From positions 9,119,501-9,183,500 of the forward strand of contig JAPQWV010000005.1 of the NCBI GenBank assembly GCA_027422505.1: a DNA stretch of 64,000 bases, given 5' to 3'. A program made the translations under genes and the position numbers. Positions 54,945 through 64,000 of this stretch are shown piece after piece. The notes under the pieces were generated by a model. It was not told the DNA's origin. It was given only the letters and a program-made list of their open reading frames with translations, and searched no databases. This DNA is from Craterostigma plantagineum (lineage: Eukaryota; Streptophyta; Magnoliopsida; Lamiales; Linderniaceae). The stretch's first letter is position 1; each line of letters begins with the position of its first letter.

Positions 54945-57804
54945 TGTAGCGCCCCGTTTCCTATTACCTTTTTACGCAGCTATAAAATATTCATATAAAA
55001 TTTTTCGCAATTCCCATGACCATTTCCTTTAACAAAACAGGCGCGTACATCCGGTCTAGTTCCTTTCACAATAATGTACATATATGTACCTATCATATGA
55101 GTTACAAAATGCAACAGTCTATATCCGTTTCTATTCTATATGCTAACGATGAACCAGAGGGGAGCAGGAGGAGAGCGTAGTCGGCCAACCTTGAATCCAT
55201 GCTTATGAAGATGCTTTCTACGCAGCCTGCTAATTATCTACAACAACTGTGAAGACACCGATTCAGAGTATGATCGCAACATGTTAATTAATACAAGTAA
55301 CAATAAAATACACAGTAGTCCATTCCTTTCCATCAATATCGTAACCATGCCATTTCAAATCACATAATCATCTTTCATATAACGGTCATTCACACGATCC
55401 GTAGATCACATGCCATTTATTTTGATACTCCCGTTATAGACTAGCTAGACTGTACTGTACGCCCAGTCGGCGCCCATGCATGGGACTCTATAACCATGTC
55501 GTAATCCTCCGATTTGTAGGGATACGTATTGCCTGTACAGGACTCTATAAAATCCCCCGATTTGTAGGGATGTATGCCGTAGCATCCGTATCATACCATC
55601 TGTAGTCGTAGCAGTCATAACAATTTCTCTTTTATTTTATATGTATACAATGCTATATAAAATACCTTATCTGGCACGTAAATCATATAAAAGCACCTTT
55701 CGGTCACATAATTCACGTCGATCCATGAATAGCATATAAAGCACATATTAGTCAATTAATTCATATAAGGCGTATAAACACATAAAGCACATAAGGTACA
55801 TGTTGCAAATCATACTCACAAGTTTCGCCTCCGCTCGCTTAAGCGACCTTGTCCTTGCCCTTATCGGACTCCTGACCTATACAATTATTTTATCCGTAAA
55901 TATGAAATCCTATAACGACATGCGTGCGTGATATGCATGATTACTTTGATCCGTAATGTTTACTTTCTGTTTATCAGTTGTAATGTATTAGATTCCTGGC
56001 TTAGAGGTTTTATATTTAATCAATATCGAACCTGCATTAAAAGTTGGTAACTATACTATACCGAAAATATCATTGAAAACTCTAATTCTTATTGTGTTGA
56101 AAACCCTAAAAATATCGAAACTTATTAAATTCTAAAAATCCGTATCATACCGAAAATCTTATACGAAAATAACACACACGCACACATATATATATAAGGT
56201 TCCTCCAAATTTAGAAAACCCTAATTTCTATATATATATATAATATATTATATGTATCGTACTATTATGTTATATATATATAAGTATTTTATTAATGATG
56301 ATGTCGATTACTTCAAGCCTAAGAAAACTCTCATTAGTCATTCTTTAACAATTCCCACGTGTATTTATCTTTTGATTGCCAACCAATTATAATTACAAGA
56401 ACTTCCTAAAGCTTCGACATCTTACATAGTCGAATTCTTATTTCTATCTAAGCTTCGAGATTCTATATGATACTCACTTTATTTTGTCTGGTTCCTTTCG
56501 AAATCTTTCCAAAATTTCGAAACAATAACCTTAACACTTCGAAGTCTTTATTTAATCAATTTCAAAACCTACGTCGAGATTTTCATGACATCGAGATCTT
56601 TGAATTTCAAAATACACTTCGATATTCTCCTAACCAATACCTATGTCGAGAACTTTATGTGATATCGAGATCCTCCTTTCTAATGTCGAAATGTCTCGAG
56701 ATTGAACCTAATACATCCCGAGATTATACTTCGAAATCTACTTAGCCATATTTTCTTTAAAGTTTGGGCTTCTTCCAAACCCTAATATGATCGAACATAA
56801 TTCATTCCAGTTAGCACATATATATGCGATCCCTTTATACTAACTGAGATAAGTTTATATATCTAAGATCTAGGAAGACATCCCATAATCCTTCAAATGC
56901 ACGTGATCATAGTTTACTAACCATATATATTAATTGTGAAGACGCAACATAGTTTTCATGAAAGTAATCTTCCTAACATGCTTACAACATGAATTAATAT
57001 ATAAAGGATATGATAAGAATTTACCCTTCCTTAGCTATAGTTCCAATCGTTGTGTAAGTTTTCCTTTTACTTGGCTTCACAAGTTCTTTTCCAAATGATG
57101 AATTATTATTCTTTCCTCTTCGTCCTAGTTTGTGTGTGTAACTGATTAAATGACATCAACACTTGACTAATGTTTATCTTAAGTCTGTCTAATACATATT
57201 ATTTTACTATTAAAACTGTTGCCTTCATGATTAAGTTTTCTATCGAAGACTTTTATAACTTCATGCTTCCACCAAAAACTATTTAAACCTTATCCGCAAT
57301 AATTATATTTATATACATGTGTTAGTATAGACATATCGCATCTAAGTAGGCCACGAAAACTTCAATTTATGAAAACCTATCTATCAAGGAATATAATTCT
57401 TGAAATACAATATTGCGAACATTAGGTTTTTGATATGACACTTCAAGATTTTAATTAACGAAGACCTTTATCTTAAGAATTATACTTCTCGCAACCTACA
57501 TTATGAAAATCGATTTTGTAATTTACTCCTCCTTTCGAACTCTTCTTTTTCGAGCATTTATTCCTCGAAATTAATCCACCATAATTTTAATATTAACCAT
57601 TATTTTTATTCGATAATTCTTCAAACGTAAACAATTATTTATTTATTTTTAGTCCTACCTATTTATTTTCATACCAACAACTCATAATTTCTTAGTCAAA
57701 TATTTTATCATCTAATTATATGTATATATCACGAAATTATTTATATGTATACATGAATTTGTGTAAATGCATGAATTTATGACATGAGGTTTCGGTTCCT
57801 GACA
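54945..57804 (-). repeat. 3' LTR of the second chromovirus (copy B)
   Basis: 2,860 bases, TGTAGCGCCCCG...GGTTCCTGACA on the plus strand. It matches copy A (27907-28460 and 38284 to about 38760). Beyond this the copies do not align by eye. The right half is rich in TTCGAAA and TATATA phrases. Short open frames are not coding. Confidence 0.9.
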
Positions 57805-57820
57805 ATTCTCCCCCCCTTTT
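57805..57820 (-). other. Polypurine tract of the second chromovirus
   Basis: On the minus strand AAAAGGGGGGGAGAAT directly precedes the LTR. Confidence 0.85.
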
Positions 57821-57880
57821 AAAAATTTCGACCTCGAAATTTCGTACCTGTCTCGGTCAATAACCATGGGTACTGGGTCT

Positions 57881-58735
57881 TTATTCTACTGTCTCCCACG
57901 TAGCTTCACGAGCTGAATGATTTTTCCACCGTACCTTTACCATTGGAATCATTTTATTTCGTAACTGCTTGTCAGCATATTCAAGTACTTCTGCCGGTTC
58001 TTCTACATAATTAAGATCCTCAGAAATATTTATCGGTTCATCACGCAAAATATGAATAGGATCTGATCTGTGTCGTCGCAACATACTAACGTGGAACACG
58101 TTATGTATCTGTGATAATTCAGGTGGTAGGGCTAATTGGTATGCTAACGGTCCAATTTGTTCAAGTATCTCGTACGGCCCGATATAACGTGGACTTAACT
58201 TTCCTTTCTTTCCAAATCGCAACACACCTTTCCAAGGAGATACTCGCAAAAATACTTTCTCCCCAACTTCATATTCCATTTCTCGTCGATGTTGGTCTAT
58301 ATAACTCTTTTGTCTATCTTGGGCCGCTTTAAGTCGACTCTTTACTACTTTAATCTTTTCCATTGTATTTTGAATCAAATCTGGCCCTTCCAATACTTGT
58401 TCTCCTTCCATGTCCCAACAAATTGGGTTTCGACATTTCCGGCCATATAGAGCTTCGTACGGTGCCATTCCGATACTCGAATGGTACTGATTATTATAAA
58501 AAAATTCCATTAGCGCTATATAATCATCCCATGAGCCTTTGAACTCGATTACGCATGCTCGAAGCATATCTTCCAATGTCTGTATCGTTCTTTCTGACTG
58601 ACCGTCGGTTTGTGGATCAAACGCCGAACTAAAATGTAATTTAGTTCCGAGCGCTTCCTGTAAACTTCCCCAAAATCTGGAAGTAAATCGGGGATCACGA
58701 TCAGATACAATAGAGATGGGTACCCCATGTAGCCG
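57881..58735 (-). pseudogene. Chromovirus integrase fragment with chromodomain-like tail
   Basis: From 58735 down: [19 protein letters not shown] (second catalytic Asp), [20 protein letters not shown] (catalytic Glu), [10 protein letters not shown], then [19 protein letters not shown] and [10 protein letters not shown], and a tail with [16 protein letters not shown]. The catalytic site and tail read in one frame, but the zinc domain, the first catalytic Asp and all upstream domains are cut off by the copia insertion. The last residues of the open frame at the upstream end come from the copia LTR. Confidence 0.92.
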
Positions 58736-59081
58736 TGTTGGTCCTAGTATATCCAACTAAAACACATTTCTAGCATTTTAACCACGAAAATAATGGGAAG
58801 AATTTAACTTATCGTGGGGGCGTGCGTGCGTGTTCTTGAGAGGGGTTTGGAGCTTCTCTCACAAAAATTATTTCTCTGTATTTCTCACACACACAAGACC
58901 CTTAACTATGTGTTAGGGTTTTAGTACTTATACCACATGTTGGTATATTGTACTTGGGCCCTTGTAAGCCCATTACAAATAAAAGCTTACTGGGCTCTAA
59001 AACATTAAAGCCCAGTTCACTTAAATAAAATACAAGACTAAGATAAAATAATTATTTGAACACAATAAAATATTCCTAACA
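58736..59081 (-). repeat. 3' LTR of the copia element, 346 bases
   Basis: Plus strand TGTTGGTCCTAG...TATTCCTAACA, inserted into the chromovirus integrase. The 5-base TSD candidate is agccg (58731-58735), with its partner outside. The end is fixed by the adjacent polypurine tract at 59082. Confidence 0.85.
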
Positions 59082-60954
59082 ATCTCCCCCTTTGTGTGCA
59101 ATTTACAGTTAAGCGCTGGTTATCTTGGTCTTGTAATAGTCCTGAGTCATCAAAGAACACGTACCAGAGTTGCATACGCGAAAGTTTGTGCATGCGTGTT
59201 CTTCTTCAATCACATCATCCTTTGTCTTGTCTTGTGACCTCTTCCTTAAAAGATCTTCAAGCTCACCGTCTCTTGAGCTTCTCTTCTCTTATGTGTTCAA
59301 AGCTGCTCGATGGATCGTCTCTTTTTGTGTTCGATCTCTCCGTGGATAGTCACCACTCCCCCTATGTTTGTTCGACCTTTCGTTGGGATCGGAGAATTCT
59401 CTATAAATTTGGAGAGACGTACACTAGTCGAATATTCTCTTTAGGTGTTCCAGCTCTCCCTTCACTTGTCGCAACTCCCCCTACATTTGTTCAACCTTGT
59501 ATTGGGATTGAGAGTTTTCTTTAAACTCGAAGAGCTGTACACGAGTCGGCAGCTTTGATGCTTGAAATCCATGCTGAACTTGTTGGTCGTATCTTGTTAT
59601 TTGAGTCTGATCTCTTCGTTCGATTGAGGCGTTAACATCAGTCGTTGGACTCTATGGTCTTCGCTTGATTCTTTGACAACGCTTGATATTTGGCATTTTC
59701 TAATCGGTATTGCACTTTGTCGTAGTGTTGCTCCCATTTTGCTTTGGTAACCATCCCCCTCAAGATCGAGCTAGGGCGATCGTCATGTGTTGGAAAATGG
59801 GGCATCATCTTTGGCAAGAACATTGTGTTGTCGGGACAAGATAATGGAGTTGCTTGGTGGTCACGATTACTCTACTTCTTGGTGTCAGATTCGTCATCTT
59901 CGAAGGAAGTTGTCTGGTTCGGCCTCGAAGAAGCTTATCTGGCTCTAGAAGAAGGTAGGCGTGGAGTGTGTTTTAAGTTGTACCGAGGCTCCTTTGGAAT
60001 ATATATATTTTAAGTGTTGTAGAGCCTGGCTTCAGAGTGGTACGCTCGGCGGAAATTTGGTGGGTGGTCCGACCTATTTGTTTATACGTATCCCCTTCTC
60101 CCCCTCATGGCGATTCGTATCAACGAGATCGACATGCTTGTATAGGAGGCGAAGGAGGACATACACGACAGGTCGGTGCGGGTAATAACCAGACGGAGCC
60201 ACTAAGGCAATCCGTCGACACGAGTTCAGAGTTAAACTCTGAGACGCAGCCTGTAAGAATAGGGCTTGATAACCGGGGCCACTTAGGCATCCCGTTAACA
60301 TCTATCTAGGAGCGTAGCTCGTAGACGATGGCCTAATTCCGTAGTTGTTTTGATGGTGCCACGGCAGGACTTCCTTCCGATCATCGAAGCATGGCTTGCA
60401 ATGACATATCTACGGAAGTTCAGATCTGGTCACGAAGTCCAGATGAGAAAAAGGTGTATGTGTCCTAAAAATATATAAAACATTGAGATAGTGCAGACAC
60501 CTAGACTCGATGTGTTCAAGAAAGTTCAGTGGTCTGGGGCTAACTACCACTAAATTCAATATCTCCCGCTTCCAAGTGAAGCGGTGATAGCATATGTGGC
60601 TCCCCGTGATTTGATGAAACATCGATCTTATGGGAGACCACGATGAGTGGGTAAGGCTTGGTTGTGCATGCGCCATTGGACTAAATGAGGCGACTGCTAT
60701 CCGTGAGCTAATAAAATTAGCACCGGTACCTATGGGGGTTTGTCCGAGTAATTTGTGAGCTAAGGGAATTTTGTATCTTCCTCTCTTCGGTCTTGTCAAG
60801 ATTTTCCACATATGGGTAGCTTGACATATGGGTAGCTTTATGAGTTTGAGATTGTCAAGATTCTTGAGCTCTCGAGAGTTGCTTGTTTTTTGGTTGGAGT
60901 CCCTCTTGAAGGTCGAGCTCCTTGAGTGGTCATTTCCTTTTTTTTTTTTATATA
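59082..60954 (-). other. Non-coding 3' region of the copia element, part 1
   Basis: No protein recognised on either strand. It holds polypurine-like tracts (plus strand CTCCCCCT) near 59083, 59356, 59474, 59754 and 60098. Scattered open frames have no family resemblance. Confidence 0.6.
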
Positions 60955-60958
60955 CTCT

Positions 60959-60993
<35 letters not shown>

Positions 60994-61150
60994 ATTATCG
61001 TATACTACGTATATATGTGTGTATATATATATATTATATATATATTATTTATATTTTTTGTTTATATATATATTTTGTTTATTTATATATATTTGTATTA
61101 TCGTATTAATAATGTAGTTGTATACTATATATTATACCACGTATATATAG

Positions 61151-61186
<36 letters not shown>

Positions 61187-61190
61187 TGTT
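60955..61190. repeat. TA-rich microsatellite
   Basis: Runs of TA interrupted by TTTGTAT and GTGTG (60961-61080, 61145-61186). Tyr/Ile-rich open frames here are artefacts. Two almost identical pieces containing TATTTGTATTATCGTA occur at 60986 and 61088. Confidence 0.85.
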
Positions 61191-62094
61191 CCTCCCCCTC
61201 AAATCATACTTCTTAGGACTGAACTACTCCCCCTCAATAGATGAAAATACGTATCAAGTTTATCTTTCTAATCTCTTTCCCTAAGTTCACGTATTTAAGT
61301 TCGCTCCCCCAAGAAATATTTAATTATCTCTCCCTTTAACGCAATAGGAGTTGCTTCTCTTTAAAATTAAAGAGCTGATCCCCCTCAAATTTTGCTCAAT
61401 TAAAAAAAATGGTATTTATCAGTTGGCCACGGAATATGCGTTGTCTATTTCAAAATCTTGCAAGAACATGCATATTCAAAATGTACCATTTAAATGATAT
61501 AGCATTTATCAATTCAGCTTATATGCATATGTAAAAGTTAAGCTCGAAAGTTCTATAAGTTGTATGCATAATGAGAATATGCCTATTATAGGGTATTTAT
61601 GCATTTCACATCATGTTTGCATGCAAAAATTTGGAATTTAAAGTCTTTTTGAAGCATGCGTAACTATAATGTACCCTATTGTTTTCAAGGTAGGCAATTT
61701 GAAGTTACAACTTGATATGCATGCAAAAATTACAAAAGGATGCATATAAAATTTACCTACGTTTGGTTGCTCGCATCGCTAACCAGTCGTGTCTGTGCAG
61801 CAGCCCAAGATACCATACACGCTGGAAGGTGTGGTTGCTCGCATCTCTTACCAGTCATGCATGTGGAGCAACCCGAGATACCATGCATGCTGAGAGGTGT
61901 GTCGTTGTTCACTAGGTGTTTTTGAAGAATTTTCAAAGTAGGATACCGAGTTTATAAAATGAGGAGTTCGAAGATGTGTGGTGCTGTTAGTTTCGAAGAT
62001 TTCAAAGTGTGGTGCCAAAAATTCCGTATGCGAAAATGATTTTCTAAGATGTATGTCTTCGAAAGAATTTGAAGTCTTTGAGTCGCAAATTGGA
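61191..62094 (-). other. Non-coding 3' region of the copia element, part 2
   Basis: Polypurine-like tracts near 61192, 61227 and 61378. A phrase with GGTTGCTCGCATC...ACCAGTC...GTG..GCA is tandemly duplicated (61766-61830 and 61832-61895). No gene recognised. Confidence 0.55.
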
Positions 62095-62250
62095 ATTTGG
62101 CTTGGATCGCGAATTGAGTTTTGGTTTGCGAACTGAATGATCCGCGAATTCAAAGTTGTTCGCGAAACAGAAGAGGGTTCGCGAAATTTGAGTTTCAATA
62201 ACACGGGAACTGAACTCGCGAAACTCTAGTTCTTAAGCTGACCCGCGAAA
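62095..62250. repeat. Degenerate GCGAA repeat stretch
   Basis: Short units with CGCGAA(T/C)TG or GCGAAAC recur about every 20-30 bases. A similar vocabulary (CCGCGAA, TTCGCGAA) appears in the chromovirus LTR at 38880-39190. Confidence 0.45.
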
Positions 62251-62317
62251 CTTGATGACCTCATGAGGCTGATTCGTGTATACAATTTTGGGAAAAGTGA
62301 CAAAAATCGGGCAATTT

Positions 62318-62342
62318 GGTATATATATGTATATATATATAC

Positions 62343-62391
<49 letters not shown>

Positions 62392-62395
62392 AGAT
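62318..62395. repeat. TA/CA microsatellite
   Basis: TATATATGTATATATATACA-type runs. Simple sequence only. Confidence 0.85.
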
Positions 62396-62419
62396 GCATT
62401 GTAGCACGTTCGATCCATT

Positions 62420-62790
62420 GAGGTGTCGGGCGATTTTAAGAATCGCCGAGAAAATGATTTACTGTCGCGCTTTCGATTGATGGAGGAATCAGGCAATTGC
62501 AGGAATTGGGCGATTTGAGGAATCGGGTGATTGGAGGAATCGCCAAGAAAACTTATAATAAGGACCTAGGTTCGATCGATTCTAGAATTGTGCGATTCAT
62601 GGAATCGCTTAGTGTATGTTGAATCGGGCGATTTCTAGAATTCAGCGATTTGAAGAATCGGGCGATGATGAGTCGGCCGATTTCAAGAATCGACGATAGG
62701 TATTTTCAAACAAGTCGTTGTATCGGCCGATTTCGAAATCGGGCGTTTCTGAGATTCGCCGAGAGATAAATTTTGAAAAATCGAGCGATT
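62420..62790. repeat. Degenerate minisatellite with core ATCGGGCGATTT
   Basis: About twelve copies of a 15-35 base unit built on GGAATCGGGCGATTTGAGGAATCGCC, partly self-complementary (ATCG...CGAT). The units vary in length and in the spacer, so it is an old array. Related single copies (TTCGGGCGATTC) recur at 63625-63740. Confidence 0.6.
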
Positions 62791-64000
62791 TAGTTTGTAG
62801 TTTAAAGATTTTAGCAACTTCTAACTTAAAAAAAAACTTGGACCCAAAAATCGATTAATGGAAAGTTTAAGGGAATCACCTAGAACTGTCAAATATAAGA
62901 TTTTCAACTAACAATGATATACTGACTTCAAAGAAAAATAGTCCCCAAAATTAATATCGAATCAACGAGTCTTCCTAGATCGATTTCTGTGAGGCAGAAT
63001 CCGATAATCGACAAAGATAGCATCGCTTTCGTTCGCGGCGCTGAACCCTCAAGTCAAAAATTCGTCGGTATCATTTATCATTTTTGTCGGGAAAATAATG
63101 ATTTCGTTGTTCGATTCATGCCTATAAATAGAGATGATTCGAAGAACACGGTCATACCATTAATCACTCATACTAAACAGAATCAACCTCACATAGATGA
63201 ACTGGAATCAGCAGCAAGATCATGAAGAGAACGATGAATATGCCAAGTTACGGCGTCGTTTTAACCGCAATTTGGAGATGTTAGTGCTCGAGATTTGGCT
63301 TCTCATGTGCTTGTTTGTCGTTTTAATGGATGTGCTGTTTTGGGTCCTGACAATGCGTACTGGTTTTTGAGGCTGTTTTGGGTATTTTGATAATGTAATT
63401 TTCCTAGTTCGCGTTATGAAAGTGGTTTTCGCATTTTGAAGGTGTTTGCGTATTTGAGTTGTAAGTGTTTTTTTTTTCATTTGAAAGGATGTACGAATCG
63501 TTTAAAGATTAGTTCGCGAAACACGGCTACTCCCCTCAATATTTAAAGTTTTGGGAATTTGAACCTCAAAGATAAAAACTTAAAGCAAAGAAATATTTTA
63601 ATAAATAAAAATATTTCCCCGATTCTTAAGTTCGGGCGATTCAAAAGTTGCAAAGGAAGTTTCGAGTGATGCTCAGTTTCGGGCGATTCATAGGCTCGGT
63701 CAATTAATTTAAAAAAAAATCCAAAGCAGTTCCGAGCGATTCTTAGTTCTCCGAGAAAAACATAAATTAATGTGAAATTCAGATAAAAAAAATTCATAAA
63801 GGTAAAATTGACGAAATATTTCAAAAACTCCCCCTAAATTAATTGATTTTGTAAAAGTTATTTCACAAAAAATCAAATAATTTTCGCAATTTTAATTCCA
63901 TTTGTAAAATTTCTCCCCCTTAACAAATAAAGCTTCCCCTAAATATAAGCATTTTACGAATTTCGAGGAACCTTACTTGTATACTAGTATGGAAAATGGT
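62791..64000 (-). other. Non-coding 3' region of the copia element, part 3
   Basis: Further polypurine-like tracts near 63829, 63913 and 63931. No reading frame with family resemblance; an open stretch at 62989-63225 on the plus strand is not recognised and lies on the wrong strand for the element. Confidence 0.5.

Larger units (their letters stand above)
54945..58735 (-). mobile_element. Second chromovirus (LTR family shared with copy A), 3' portion
   Basis: 3' LTR 54945-57804, polypurine tract, and a minus-strand integrase with chromovirus tail up to 58735, where a copia LTR interrupts. The left TSD would be ctacc (54940-54944); its partner is outside. The 3' end (GAGGTCGAAATTT, AAAAGGGGGGGAGAAT, then LTR) is of Tekay type. 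Confidence 0.9.
58736..64000 (-). mobile_element. Ty1-copia element, 3' portion (LTR plus long non-coding 3' region)
   Basis: 3' LTR 58736-59081 (minus-strand TGTTAGGAATAT...ACTAGGACCAACA), preceded in element orientation by a polypurine tract AAAGGGGGAGAT. The rest of the window shows no pol but carries many CTCCCCCT tracts, i.e. AGGGGGAG on the element strand. Sireviruses are known for multiple polypurine tracts before the 3' LTR. The pol and 5' LTR should lie right of the window. The short LTR is unusual for a Sirevirus, so the lineage is uncertain. Confidence 0.75.

Noticed and set aside
60922..61284. Tyr/Ile-rich open frames resembling membrane proteins
   Set aside because: They translate a TA microsatellite with TTTGTAT interruptions.
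62989..63225. A 78-codon plus-strand open frame near the right end
   Set aside because: No recognised family, and it lies opposite to the copia element that occupies the region.

Overview
The window looks like nuclear DNA of a flowering plant, most likely a eudicot. It is AT-rich, contains plant-specific gene families (a JAZ/TIFY jasmonate repressor and a plant mobile domain relic), and is dominated by plant transposable-element lineages (Tekay chromovirus, Athila, Tat, Sirevirus-type copia, CACTA, hAT, Mutator, Stowaway). The accessory reading frame of the Sirevirus-type element resembles, from memory, proteins annotated in Lamiales genomes; that is only a weak hint about the species. I see no rRNA, convincing tRNA gene, CRISPR array or bacterial-type system.

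Left part (1-27.5 kb): mostly non-coding and crowded with non-autonomous DNA transposons, several of which can be delimited to the base by inverted termini plus target-site duplications (TSDs). These are CACTA 505-2487 (TSD acg), hAT 6247-7144 (TSD atgaccac), hAT MITE 10341-10586, Mutator-type MITE 11215-11513 (TSD tctatttta), Mutator-like element 17604-20584 (TSD aaaatacaa), Mutator-type MITE 21884-22125 (TSD attttagat), and hAT 23365-24104 (TSD ttgactag) with a Stowaway MITE nested at 23537-23763. A decayed Ty1-copia pol lies on the minus strand at 2890-4170.

The one convincing host gene is a JAZ repressor on the minus strand (20698-21472, two or three exons), with G-boxes upstream. It sits between two Mutator-class insertions: the large element ends 113 bases beyond its stop codon, and a small MITE lies about 410 bases upstream of its start codon. 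The large element carries a broken plant mobile domain gene, itself split by a solo LTR.

Right part (27.5-64 kb): a deep nest of LTR retrotransposons. A Tat-type gag relic (minus) abuts a chromovirus LTR starting at 27907. That LTR is split by a complete Tekay-type element (28461-38278, TSD ctctg, minus strand). A Sirevirus-type copia element starts at 40300 (plus) and carries an extra gene after pol. That gene is split by an Athila element at 49648 (plus), which is split by a second chromovirus at 54945 (minus), which is split by another copia element at 58736 (minus) whose long non-coding 3' region fills the rest of the window. All the retroelement coding regions contain stops or frameshifts, so none looks autonomous as read here. 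The right-hand partners of the nested elements should lie beyond the window.
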